A stretch of 64,000 nucleotides of DNA, taken from positions 28,753,795 through 28,817,794 of the forward strand of contig NC_092670.1 in the NCBI RefSeq assembly GCF_964355755.1. The letters are read 5' to 3'. Source of the stretch: Antedon mediterranea (Eukaryota; Echinodermata; Crinoidea; Comatulida; Antedonidae). How positions within the stretch are numbered: the stretch's first letter is position 1; every line of letters starts with the position of its first letter. Positions 12,251 through 25,900 of the stretch are shown in pieces. The notes beneath the pieces were generated by a model that saw nothing but the letters and a program-made list of their open reading frames with translations, did no database searches and was not told where the DNA came from. Made by a program: the position numbers and the translations under genes.

Positions 12251-13560
12251 ATCGGACAGAGGATGAATTATATTTGAAGCAAGAACTGTGAAGTCCAAAA
12301 TTAACATGATGTGCCTACATGTATGGTGGAAGTATTTTGACGGGGGTCAACTATTACATTTTCTATGTATGTACTTTGAATAGGAAACTGTGATCCAACT
12401 CCATATTTAGGATGGTGTCGAATTATTAAACCCCAGACTATTTAATCCCGGAGTAAATGGTAACGTTGAAGGACTTGGGTTGGTAATATTAACATTATCA
12501 GGACTGCTCGACAGCCATCAATAAACAATGCACAAAACGATTTATTTAATATTTCATTGCTTTCGCAGCAATGAACAAACATTATGGTGTATACATAGGT
12601 AGCCTACAGTTACAAAATATTTTAACAACTTAAAAAAAACAATACTAACAGTAAGATGTATGAAGTCGTGGTATACATCATTGTATAATAAATACATTTT
12701 TTGAAATATAGAAACGGTGATCATTGTTGCATGATGCATTATCGTATCGACATATATACATACAATGTAATCCATCCATAAAATTTACCTAATCCTCTAA
12801 TCAATGATGCTAAAAATAAGACCATATTTACGGTAAGTGTTGATTGATTGACCTAATCCACGGCACTAATATTAATTAATTAAAATAGATACAATAACGT
12901 TGTTATGGAAATTAAGGTTTATCATAAAATATTAAAACAAATTGTAAACGTAATACGTAATACCGTAACGTACTGTAAGTTAAAGGATAATTTAATAAAA
13001 ATATTTATATCTACGATAGCTATATAATTTATCAAACAAGCTAGAAATAGAAATAATTAAGTAAGATCTGTAACTATGGATGGATCCGCGTTGTTTGTAT
13101 GCTTTGTGTAGAAAACATCTATTCGGTGGTCAGTCAGTCAAGAAGGTATTTTGTAATAATACAACCGGAACCTGATACATGATTGGTATATGTAGCGAAA
13201 ATAAAGATCATGTAGTATCGCATCTTCTGAAAGCACATTTGATGCTGTATAGCATCTTCAAAAGGCGTATGTCAACACTTTAAATCAACTTATATAGCGT
13301 CCTATTTAGGGTACTAATTTATCCAAAGATTTATCTCATGAATTATTCATGTCATCTGCCTGATACGTCGAATAATAAATATTCCACAGCCTCTCTGCCA
13401 GCTGTTTTGTTTATTGGTTAGTGCTTCAGCTTTCCAATCGGTTAGTTCGAATCATCCCAGTGAGGCTGTTTCTTTTCCAAATAATGAGGGTTAGGTTAGG
13501 TTCATAGTTAGGAATTAGGTGCTATTGCTGTTTGTTCAGCAGACACGATATTGCAGAACG
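12251..13560. other. No gene recognised downstream of the PCGF gene
   Basis: Unique-looking AT-rich sequence. The only recognisable item is a tRNA-like B-box context (GGTTAGTTCGAATC) near 13440, probably a SINE fragment. Confidence 0.45.
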
Positions 13561-13566
13561 TTTATT
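13561..13566 (-). promoter_or_regulatory. Candidate poly(A) signal of the PCGF gene
   Basis: TTTATT on the plus strand reads AATAAA on the minus strand, 159 bp beyond the PCGF stop codon. It is the nearest canonical signal seen and implies a short 3' UTR. Confidence 0.4.
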
Positions 13567-13724
13567 GGCATTATATATACATCATTATGTTACCGTATGA
13601 GAACAGGCTAGATCACTTGTAGTAGCACACTGACGAACGTTAAAAGCGTCACATTAAAATAATGCGTCCCAACAACGAATCTTCTGATACAGTAAACAAA
13701 CATTTTGTTGAGCATTACAATTGT

Positions 13725-13976
13725 TCACGTTGATACAATGACATTATTAGTTGTGTGTGCAATGGGAGGTTCTGAACTTTTTTCGGCATACGATGATGTA
13801 GGCCTACCATTTGAGTTTGTGTCTGATGTCTTTTCAACAACGGCCGTTTTTTCTAACTCACTCGATTTTTCTTTTGAAATTGTCTTTTTTAAATTTGTCG
13901 AGGATTTAACTTTTGAAATTTTCCGTCGTTTTCGGTTAGGTTCGTATATTCTGTAAATTAATGCCAGTGGTCCAGT
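13725..13976 (-). CDS. PCGF coding exon 8 (end of RAWUL, C-terminal tail, stop)
   Basis: Acceptor GTTATCTATTTACAG|ACT, then 83 codons and TGA at 13727-13725. It starts [20 protein letters not shown], matching NGPLPLKYRV...CKRMKIS. The rest is a Lys/Ser/Thr-rich, probably disordered tail. Confidence 0.93.
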   Translation of the reverse strand, partial: TGPLALIYRIYEPNRKRRKISKVKSSTNLKKTISKEKSSELEKTAVVEKTSDTNSNGRPTSSYAEKSSEPPIAHTTNNVIVST

Positions 13977-16900
13977 CTGTAAATAGATAACAAAAATATG
14001 AAATAATTTGCAATTTACTAACTGTGAGGGCGCTGACGAAATATGTAAAGTAAGTTCTTGGATTTGAAATTGCGCCCTCTAAACAAAAATTCGTCATAAA
14101 AAAAAACTGGTGTCCACCCCTTGAGGCAGCAGCACCTTTAAAGATGTATTGTCCCCCTGAAAAACATTTTTTTTGAAAAAAAAATATTGAATTTTAATTT
14201 ATTCACCTTTGACCAAAATTGGATGAAAAAAAATATTTACCTGAGAAAATCGTAATTTAAAGTAAAAAATGATCAACCGGAAGTCGGTTGGCTGGCAGTC
14301 AACTGGCTTCCGGTTTAATTTAACACTTGACCTGAAAAATCTTATGAATTATGCATATTGTATGATTCTTGCGCGTGTATGTGACCTCTAGGTCATCACA
14401 ACAAAAATACGACGTGATATGGCGAGACGACGTTGTGGGAAAGTTCTGTAGTTATAGTAACAACAACAAAAAACAACTCCTAGGCTAGGTCGCTCCCTAG
14501 CAGATTGGCAAGTAAGAACTGTAGTTTCTATGGTGTAGCTTTGTTAGTTAGTATAGCATAGGATGCCTAGCTAGCCCAGTACAGCTACTGTGTGTAGTGT
14601 ACTAGCCTATCCCTATCTATTGCCTAGGCCTAGAGAGGCCTAGTAGCTAGTCTAGTGTACTAGTTGTAGGCGTGAGAGTGAGCAGTAGGCCAAGCTGATA
14701 CTAATAGTGTAGAAGTGTCTGTAAGTACTGTTATATCTGGTTCGGTAGTAGGTAGAATGACAGACGAAATGAAACAAGTAGTCATACTCAAGGTAACTTT
14801 TAATAGGTAATCCTCTACAGTATTGGTGTTTAGGTTGCAAAGTGGCAAGGTGTCAATGTGGCAATTTGGCAATGTGTTCATTTATTGCTACAAATGCAAA
14901 ATAGAAACGGATAATTAACAGAAGTACCGGTAATATTAGAATACTGTCACGTGACCCAACCTGTCTGAGCGAGAGAGTGGCCTAGAGTAGACGTCACCTA
15001 AACTGATTAAAATATAACTTTTAAATATTCTTATCAACAATTACAGTCTATTACCAGGATTCCTGGTGTTTTTTAAAAAAGAAGTACTGTAATAAAGTTA
15101 ACAATATTTTAGAATTCACCAAAACGCTATAATTTTCATAATAATACTGTATAGGGTGATTGGAACGCTTCAGGCATGTTTATAAAGCCCCTTTTCTCAC
15201 AGAGCTGTGTGTCAGGAATATTGCGGGATTATACCATTACCATGCCGGTATGGTTTTCTGTGTGGCATCATGCCGGAATCATGCCGGAATCATGCCGGCA
15301 TCGACATGACCTGCTTTAGACCTAGTAATATTCTAGGGATATTCCCCGCAATGCCAGACGGGCATTCTGTGAGAACGCAACACCGTTATATTCGATGCGG
15401 GTTGGGTAGGTTTGGCCAGTATGCGTACCTTTTTATGGCCAGCGGGCGTCCCGGAAATTTCGCAATATGGCCAGCGGGCGTCCAATTATTGCGCAATATT
15501 TGTTCAATGGCAGCGTCCGCGCCGTGCGTGTGAAATACGTACAATGCGACATATGGCGCTATATACATAATTAATTTTATATAATTATACAGAATTTGCA
15601 AGTAGGGCAAGGCTGAACTGAGGCCTCTAAAATCCAATCTATCTGTTCACAGCAGGCTAGTAGCCTAACTTAAACTGATTTAGTAAATTATACTACTGTA
15701 TTTTAGGGCCTAATTAATAACAATAATTATTAATAGTTTTAACTATTATAATGTCAATCAAAAAACATTTTAAACGAAATTTCAAATTATTTAATATTTT
15801 TTTTCTGATAAATAATAATAGTACGTGGCCGGCCGGCATCTCGCGCGGAAAATGTAAATATAACGCCCTCTCTGTCGCATTGTACGTATTTTTCACACGC
15901 GTGGAGCGCGCGGACGCTGCCATTGAAAACATATTGCGCAATAATTGGACGCCCGCTGGCCATATTGCGCAATATCCGGGACGCCCGCTGGCCATAAATT
16001 AAAAAGGTACGCATACTGGCCAAACCTACCCAACCCTGTATTTATATTCCGGGGTCATATTTAATTCCCCGTCGAGGCTTTGACACCTTGCGCGGTCAAG
16101 TGTATCACTTTGGCGCCGATTCAATTCAATTAACAATAATAATGTCGAACTGGGATAATGAGATAAGAGAGCTGCTTAAAATAAGGGGACAAGAAGAAAT
16201 TTGTAGCATAATCTATAGGCCTAGGCTAGGCCATAGCTCTTTGTTGGCGCCTGACCCTTCGTGGCCTTGTAAATTGTACAGCCTTCGAAGGTGTTTTACA
16301 TATTACCGATGACGGCTAATTAATTGCTGTACCTGTATAATATATGCACAATATACTGTACATGGCATGTATTGCATAAATATGCTATAAAGGAAGATAA
16401 TAATCTGTAACTTAAAATTCGCCGCCATATATCACTAGACAAAAATAACAACTAGAATTTAATTCGTCACTTTGACGAATTATAGGTGATCATTTTTATA
16501 ATTTTATTGACATTAATATTTTTTAAACATGCACGTATGTTAACATACAATTGGAAATTGTTGATGTATGCGATTTTATTATACGCTTATATGAGTTGTA
16601 CCTATGCCATATGCATTATGTACAGTATATACTGTATATCTATATACAGTGAAGCATTGGTGAAGTTACGAACACACATCATGTTCTTATTTTTTGGCAT
16701 TGATGATATCAAAATAAACTTGTGAATAACAATATCGAAAGATAATGAATTGAGCAACAAAATATAAGATTTTGGAAGAAAATTTGGCATGTAGATGCGC
16801 AATACGCGCTCTTTGAAATTTTTATAAATTAGACGAAAGAGATGAAAAAACTACTTTTTAAAGTCAACTGGCCATATCATAACGTCACAACATCCGAAAA

Positions 16901-19900
16901 GCTTAATTTTTATATGAATTTATATCTACATTTCATCAGCTTTCATAATCAATTATAATCAACAAGGTCACCTTTAATTCTGAAAAGATGTATATTTAAA
17001 TATACGCTGAAGGTCAAATTACACAACCTACGTTATTCAAGTTTTTACGTGTGATGACGTCATCAAAATTAAAATAGTGGCAATTCATGATAAAGATAAT
17101 TAATTTAGCAAGCGAAAATAGGGCTCAAATAACGGAGATGCGCTCTATTGAATGTGATAACCTACAAAAAAAAGATGAAAATTCCTAATTTTTAAATTGA
17201 AGTGGCCATTTGATGACGTCACAACATTTTGTCCGCTAAATGTGTGAATGAATTTATATCTACAACTCAATGGCTTCCAGAATAAATAAAAAAAAAATTA
17301 GGGGTCATCGTGCATTCTGAAGAGATATTTCATTTTAAAATTGCCATTGTCATTTTTAACGTGCTCGTATAGCATTATTTTAAGTCGGAATTGATTCAAA
17401 TTTTGTAAATGTACTAAGAATTGTGAGTAGAATGTGATTGTGCCTCTGGGAGGCCAGTCTTTGACTGAAGAGGTTACCCAGTATAAATATACATTTCAAT
17501 ATTTCAATCATCTCAGGATGGCATTCCACCTGGTGAGCATTTTCGACTTAAAAATATACTAGTAATTATTAACTCATTTTTTACTGTATTGTACTGTAAA
17601 TCTTCACACTTTAAAATTATGAAGAATTTTTCTTATGTACTGTTGTAATTTTTTAAATTTATTTATTGATGTTGCTATGTTTGTAAAATAATTTATACAA
17701 AACTATTTTATTATTGTTTTATTATGAAAATTATACAACATTTTAAAAGCTGGAAAACAGCCAACATATTTGCCGAATGCTTTATGATAGTCATCCAATA
17801 TTTATCTTGTGTTCCACTACTGAGTCTACTGCCAGTTGCCTTTATGTAGTATGTTTGTAACCTCTATTCCAGTCGTCATTAGCTTAAGTCTATAAATCTA
17901 AAAACAATGATGTATAAATACAAATAGAAAAGTTAAATATTCACAATTTATTGCATACATATAATTATTATTTCTGTACATGAATTTGAAGTTTTCAATT
18001 TTGGGTACTAATGTACAGTAAGGAATTCCTGAAAAGTGCATCTCCTCCCTCAAAGGCCTAGTCTAATTACTGGTGTTTTGGTTGCTATCAACAACAATCT
18101 ATTCTATCAACTTCTTTAGTACTGTATCCTGATCATTTTCCAAATGTTTTTTGTCATCAGTAAGTCTTTTTTAGACTTTAAAATTAATTCTAGCTCCGGA
18201 TGTATATGAATAGTACAGCAACATAGTATGCCTATTTCCTGTAGCTAGTTGTGGAGCGATTGCCTAGCTAGTTGAGTACGATATATAGGACCTAGATAGG
18301 CCTCTAAGTGGGTTCCCGTCTACTTTTCTGACTATCGATTATCTCAGTCTGCCTGCCTAAAGCTGCTACACTATACAGTAGTAAACCACTAACTAGGCTT
18401 TATAGCCCTAGCCTAGATAGCTAAGCATAACTATAAGCCAAAAACGTCTAGTTTGCGATATATCTATTATAGGAGGATGTGTCATTCATCTAAAATAAAA
18501 TTCTACTTACCGGCAAATTAACGGCAGAGCTTTTTACATCATAGGATCAGGGAAACCCCCAGCACTTTCTTCTGTTCGTCGCACATGCTTGTTTAGGTGG
18601 TGAAGATAACAGATAGGATCTCCTCTGTTTGGATGCTCATTAACATATCATGCATATTTATGAGTTGTTAGCTAACCTTGTTATTTAGGAATTTATGAGC
18701 TGATGAGTTCGAAAAATGGTAAACTTATTTTGATTTTTTATAAGCGAAATCAATATTTTTTCGGATTTTTTTTTCGGCGAAAGTGAATAACTTTATTATA
18801 ACTACAAAATGATCTATTCAAAATTTTATTTTTTATATCTTTACTTTTCATGTTTTGGGGGACAATACATCTATAAAAAACTTTTCCATAAGTCACGGAT
18901 GCTCATTATATTAGATATGGAGCAGAGCAATTCGGAAATGGGTGTACGAATAAAGCTATCATTTCCGTATTAGAACACGTGGTTTATAGTGATACATTTT
19001 TTGGTGGAATTATATGAATAATATTAAAGAAATTGTAACGCACGATATAAATATTTTAAACGACACGTATACCAGATATTTCCTTTCCCTGTTTTTCCAG
19101 GATAATTTAAAAACGAATAACAAAATGAAAACGTTCCTGAAATTCAATTAATTTTTAAATTCTGCGATTGTGTAGGCTGCCGGTACTGTTCTTACCCTTC
19201 TCCATGAAAATATGTAAGCGATGTCCATTAGCGAATAATCGTCAAATAGTGCTTCCTCTTCCGATTTCTTATAAAATACATCGATCTAGTAAATAATAAG
19301 AATCCAAATTACAATGGAAAGTACATATTATACACATAATGCGGACCAACCAGTTTAACCTCATCTCTCCGTTGTAATATAATATTTATCCTGTAAATTT
19401 GAAAATACTGTTGTTATAATAAATAATAGGCATATACGGTGTATAACATGAACACATCAATTGATGAGCGACGGTTTAGGCAATATATACATGCATCGAA
19501 TCGACAGATAATACCGAAAGCGACTAATGAAGCCAAAAATGCAGTCCACTGTAGGGGCCTATTACGGGATAATTCTAATAGTCCAGTCCCTAAGGGGAAA
19601 TGATGTTACCATAGTGGATACAAGTGTGCCCTTTGGCATGTTGATAGAACATGATATGGAGATACCAAAACAAAGTTACTGGAAATCTGATTTGACCTCT
19701 GTGACCTCTGACCTAAATTTTTATATTTCTATCTTAAACAGCCATATCTCCGCAACGGGTTTGACAATTGAAATGATATTGGTGTCAACTAGATCAGAGG
19801 GTACATATTTATATTCGCTCTAATAGAACTTTTTTTCAAAAAAACGACCGGAAATGTAATTTCTCAATGTTTTGACCTTTGACCTCGGCTTACTATATCT

Positions 19901-22900
19901 CAATAACTACTGGTCAAAATTTCTTGAAATTTGTTTCAAATTGTTAAGAGCATACATATTTATATATACTCTAATTAAACATGTTCTTCCAAATCCACAG
20001 GAAATGTAATTTACTGACCTTTGACCTTTAATGTTTAAATATGTCTGTATCTCTGTAACCAAATGTCATAAAAAGTTCAACTTGGTGTCAAAATGTTCAA
20101 AATGTAAACATTTATATTAGCTCTAATAGAAGATGTTATTATATTTTTACTGGAAATGCCAGTTTGAGGTATGACCAGGATATACTGTTAAGCGTGCGTG
20201 TGTCATACTTATAATAATATACCTAAAATATAGATTTAATGGACCAGAACTACATTCAATATCCTATTTAGCCTTTTACAATTTTCTTAAAACTTAATGT
20301 TTAATTTAATTTCAATATATAATTCCATCGCATGGTAGGCCTACACCGTAAGAGCAACACTTAATATCAACAAAAAATTAGATAAACTTAAAAGTTAAAT
20401 AACAATAAAAAAAAAAAAATCAGGATCTTAAAGAAAGAAAAGAAGAATTAACCAATGCGATTTGATACTCATAAAACATATGACCTAATTATCAATTAAT
20501 TGCTTGAAGTATGCTGAAAAAATAAAATATTTGAAACAGTGAGGAAAAGCGAAGAAAAGAAAAACATATGTTTAAAATATTAGAAATCTGAAAAGGATCA
20601 AAGACAAATTAATTACAAAGTTGATTTCTTTTCAAGAACATACTGTAGTGGAATATAAAAGGAAAACAAACCAGTGAGCAGTCAAAATTACCATCTTGGC
20701 TTGATGAGGCAATAACACATCCAGCTCATAACACTAACAAAATCTTTGAAACCAGAAGAAATTAAGAGAAGCAATGATAATTTAATTTTAATCCACAAAA
20801 ACATGACAAAACTGACATCAACCATTACCGACCAAACGAACATTATCACATGTACACAAATAATTTACAAAAGTAATCAAAAAACAAAATCAGAGACCGA
20901 CTAGAAGTAAATAAACCAATATATAAGGCTTTATACAGTAGGACCATCTTATACAGTTTGTCAATCAACTAAAATAAAAAGGAAATTAATATCACCAAAT
21001 CTTTGATTTAGAGATTATCAGAAAGCATTTGACTCAATAAAACAGGCATTACCATATTAGAGGGAAATATTATACCTCAACAAATATTGATTACGATCGT
21101 TCAAAGAGAAGTTAAGGAAGATTAGTAAGACAAGGCGACACTTCGAAATGCTCAAAATATTAATTGCTAAATATATGCAAAACGATGGGTCATAGCTCAA
21201 AATGACATTTCCAATTGAATTCTGACAAAATATTTTGTTAGAGCAAATATAAATGTGTATATTCTAAACAATTTGACACCAAACTGAACTTTTTAGGACA
21301 AATAGTTACCGAGATATTGACATATTCAAACATTAGAGGTCAAGGGTCAAAAAAGCTTAATTTATGGTAATTTTTTGAAAAAAGTTTCTATTAGACTAAA
21401 TATTAGATTTATTTTCTTAACATTTTGAGCCCATTTTCAAATCTCTGAGATTGCGTGTTATTGAGATATTAGGCAATCAAGGTCAAAAGTCAAACTGAAA
21501 AATAAAGCCTTTGCGGCCATTTTTGTACAATTATTTTCATTATAGCGAATATAAATATATATCTTCCAAGCATTTTGAAAAAAAAATTAATGTAAAATGT
21601 CCCTGCGTTGTCAAGATATGGCGATTTTTAGTTATATAATAGAAAAATATAAAAATTGAGGTCAGAGGTTACAGAGGTCAAATCAGATTTCCAGTAACTT
21701 TGTTTTGGCATCTCCACACTATACTCTACCAAACTGCTATACTGAAAAATTTGTATCCAGTCTGGTAACATCCCACCCCTTTTTCTCCCCTTAGGGACTG
21801 GACTATAAGTGATATTTTGAACAAACTGACATAGGCATAACGATACAGTATAATCAGGGAAGAGTGAAATCCCCATAATTTCGCTCTTCCCTGGTGCAGT
21901 CTAAACAATCTCAAGATCAAGGTATATAGGCGTCAACGAAATATATATATTGAGAAACCGAAGAATTCCACTTAATATTTTAAAGTACTGCGATACAATA
22001 AGTCAAGTCAAGTATCATTTATTGTCATTTGTTTTAACAAAAAAAACATAGAAATTCTGTTTGCTCTGTTGGCGGAGCACAATATCCAACGGACACAACA
22101 CGAACTCAAAAACAAAAACATTACAAAAAGTGTCTACATGATGTTTAAGGCTTTAATAGCTCCTGGAAAGAAACTATTTGTAAATCGTGCCTTATTGGCC
22201 TTAATAGAACGAAATTGCCGACCGCTGTGCATCGACTGGGACATACTAGAGGCCGGCCACTCAGATCATTTGAAATATAAATACCTAAGAATTTAAATTC
22301 TTCTACAAACTCAACTGATATACCATTAATAAATATGGGATATTTGACATTAAGTGATTTACGGAAGTCTACAACCATTTTTTTGGTCTTCAAGAACAGA
22401 TTTTTTTCGTTACACCAGTCTACAACTCGTTTAACTTGGTTGCGATAATTAAACTCATCACTGTCATCATTGATTAGACCTACAATGGTAGTATCATCCG
22501 CGAATTTCGCGATATGACAGTTACTGTAGTAAGCCATGGGTAAATAAAGTAAAAAGAAAGGGCGACAGTACACAGCCCTGTGGTACACCTGTATTTATAA
22601 TACGCTTATCCGATATAGGCCTAATGGTACCCACTTTAGTACGTTGGGGTCGATCAGTTAAAACGGTTAACACCCAGTTTCATATAGAAATATCAAAACC
22701 GATTTCAACCATCTTAGTGTGTAACTTATACGGTACAATCGTATTAAATGCTGAACTAAAATCTATATATAAAATCCTAGCATATCTTTTATTTATTTAT
22801 TTATTATTTATTCGGTATATAAAATATATTACAAAACGACAGTCAAGGACTGAAATGAATTGTATAACAAATGCCAAAAAATTAGTTAAAATTGCTATAA

Positions 22901-25900
22901 AAATAGAAACATCTTATTAAAATTAGATATCGTACCATAAAATTAAAAACATAGATGAATAAAAAACCTTAAAACATTCACTTATTACATATCTAAAAAA
23001 GAGCTAGTGGTGCCTATTAATTATATCCACCATGGTGGGAACTGGAGACGACCTAAGTCTGCTGGATTTACAATGAGGTACTTCTAGAAAGCGGTTGAAT
23101 CTGAGAGACCGAGCTGGCTTATGAAGAGGGGGAAGTATTTCTCTAAACAGCTCGGATTTTAATTAGCCTTGTTACAACCGTTAATGTAGAAAACGCCAGC
23201 TTATGTCGAAACAACCGTTAATGTAGAACAATCCACCGCTTATGTAGTAAAACCTCCAGCTTATGTAGAAACACCAACAGCTTATGTAGTAAATAAACAC
23301 CAACACCAGCTAATGTAGAAACGGTCAACAGCTTATGTAGTAACGAAAATTGCCTCCCAGCTTATGTAGTTACTATCGCCAGCTAATGTAGAAAATGTTA
23401 TATATTTTACAAAAATGTCGAAATCATGTGCAAATGCATCGATATTAACTTAGCTATCAGTCTTTCCACCTCTCGTAAGCAACCAACTTTCTAAAACGAC
23501 CACACATCGTAAGCTACCATCTCTGTTAAGGGACCGCTTCTCATAATCGACCACCTCTCGTAAGGGATCACCTCCTCTCATAAGGGACCACTTCTCATAA
23601 TTGACCATCTCTCGTAAGTGACCACCTCTCTTAACGACCACACCTCTCTTAAGTGACCACCTCTTTTAAGGGACCACGACCTCTTTCTCTCTATTAAAGG
23701 ACCGCTTCTCATAATCGTCAGTGACGACTGTTTTAAAGGACCACCTCTCTTAACGACCCCACCTCTCGTAAGTGACGACCTCTTTTAAAGGACCACTTTC
23801 TCTGTTAGAGACTGCTTCTAATTATCGACCATATCTCGTAAGCGACCACCTTAACGACCACACCACTCGTCAGTGGCGACCTCTTTTAAAAAGCCAGCAC
23901 CTCCTCTATTTAAGGACCGCTTCTCATAATCGACCTTCACCCGTTACATCGACCTCTGGAAAGTTACTACCTCTATTGAACGACCGCCGTCTCTGTTCAG
24001 GTGCCACTTCTCATCAACCATCTCCCGTAAGCGACCACCTCAACGACCACACCACTTGTCAGTGATGACCTCTTTTAAAGGACCACCACCTCTATTTAAG
24101 GACCGCTTCTCATAACCGACTTTGTCCGTCACATCGAGCTCTGGAAAGTGCTTACCTCTATGGAACGACCACCGTCTCTGTTAAGGGGCCGCTTCTCATC
24201 ATTGACCACCTCTCGTAAGCAACCACATTAAGAGATAGTCGATTATGAGAAGCGGTCCTTTAATAGAGAGAAAGAGGTCGTGGTCCCTTAAAAGAGGTGG
24301 TCATTTACGAGAGGTGTGGTCGTTAAGAGAGATGGTCGCTTACGAGAGGTGATCGATTATGGAAAGCGGTTCCTTGTGAGAGGAGGTGATCAATTACGAG
24401 AGGTGGTCGATTATAAGAAGTGGTCCCTTAACAGAAACGGTGGAAGTTCATAGGTGGGCAATTCAATTGAGAAGCGGTCCTTTAATAGAGAGAAATATGT
24501 CGTGGTCCCTTAAAAAAGGTGGTCATTTACGAGAGGTGGTCGCTTACGAGAGGTGCAGTGGTCGATTATTAGAAGCGGTCCCTTATGAGAGGAGGTGATC
24601 CCTTACGAGAGGTGGTCGATTATGAGAAGCGGTCCCTTAACAGAGATGGTAGCTTACGATGTGTGGTCGTTTTAGAAAGTTGGTTGCTTACGAGAGGTGG
24701 AAAGACTGATAGCTAAGTAAAGATCGATGTATTTGCACATGATTTAGACATTTTTGTAAAATATGTAACATTTTCTACATTAGCTGGCGATAGTAACTAC
24801 ATAAGATGGGAGGCATTTTTCGTTACTACATAAGCTGGTGACCGTTTCTACATTAGCTGGTGTTGATTTTTATTTACTACATAAGCTGTTGGTATTTCTA
24901 CATAAGCTGGAGGTTTTACTACATAAGCGGTGGATTGTTCTACATTAACGGTTGTTTCGACATAAGCTGGCGTTTTCTACATTAACGGTTGTAACAAGCC
25001 TTCCCCGAAAGACAACACAAGTTTGTTTCTTCTCTCAACAAGAGTAGGTAAACCAGTAATAGACAATGCATGATCATAGCACAAATAGTGGTTACCTAGC
25101 ATGATACGCAGAGCTCTCTTTTGTACCTTTTCAATAGACTTGGACATGTCCTTAGTGATAGCGCCATGCCAAACAGGGGCAGTATATTCTAAAATAGGTC
25201 TTATATACGCCATATAAACAGTCAACAGATCATTAATTAAGATTCCTGCTTTCTTCAAAATGCACAAGGAAAATAAACGTCTAAAAGCTCTAGACACAAT
25301 ATAATTAGTGTTAAGTTCCCATTTCAGGTCATTTTGAATGATTACACCAAGAAGCGTCATGTGATCAACTACTTGTAAAATGGAACCACTCAGACTAAAA
25401 GAAGGCGATATAATATCATCCGACTTGTCCTTAAGAAAATTGACAACCAAGATATGGCATTTGGAGGGTTTGGGTATCATATTATTGGATGAACACCAAA
25501 CACTCAGATCATCTAACAGGGATTGCATGGAAGGCAAATCACCTTTGCGAACGACCTCCCCAAGGGTGAGGTCATCCACATATTTCCATCGTCTGCAGCA
25601 ATCAGCACAAGCATCGTTAATAAGTACTAGGAAAAGTACAGGGCCAAGCAATGTCCCCTGTGGGACACCACAAGTCAAGTGACTTGGAAGATGACAAAAT
25701 CCCAGCAAACTTGGTGTTGAGAGAACGGGAAGTGAGAAAGCTGCAGACGATGGGAATTATGGACGACCTCACACCCAGTTCAATCAACTTTATAATAATA
25801 ACATTATGATCAACACGATCAAAAGCTTTAGTAAAGTCAGTGGCACATAGGTTAACATAACATTTACTCTTCTCAACATCTTTGAGTGTAGAGTCAATAA

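Larger units (their letters stand above)
14142..18872. mobile_element. Candidate 4.7 kb element or two related MITE ends in PCGF intron 7
   Basis: AGATGTATTGTCCCCC at 14142-14157 is matched exactly, inverted, at 18857-18872. Similarity continues loosely inward for about 70 bp (TTATTCACYTT). Between them lie other repeats but no transposase frame. It may be one degraded element filling most of intron 7, or two separate insertions of one family. No target duplication could be read. Confidence 0.45.

Noticed and set aside
15207-16023. Several overlapping open frames on both strands at 15.2-16.0 kb
   Set aside because: They arise because the arms of the 638-bp inverted repeat are read in both directions; no family resemblance.
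19527-19823. 98-codon frame at 19.5 kb and its counterpart at 21.6-21.9 kb
   Set aside because: Both come from the inverted arms of FB1, so the similarity is structural and not evidence of a gene.
23450-24610. Open frames with RGGHLREV-like repeated peptides near 23.5-24.6 kb
   Set aside because: They are translations of the ~18-bp repeats of foldback FB2 and change with unit number; the DNA structure explains them.
23169-24997. CRISPR-like array
   Set aside because: The repeat units are variable, arranged as inverted arms with transposon-type ends, and lie in an animal gene intron.
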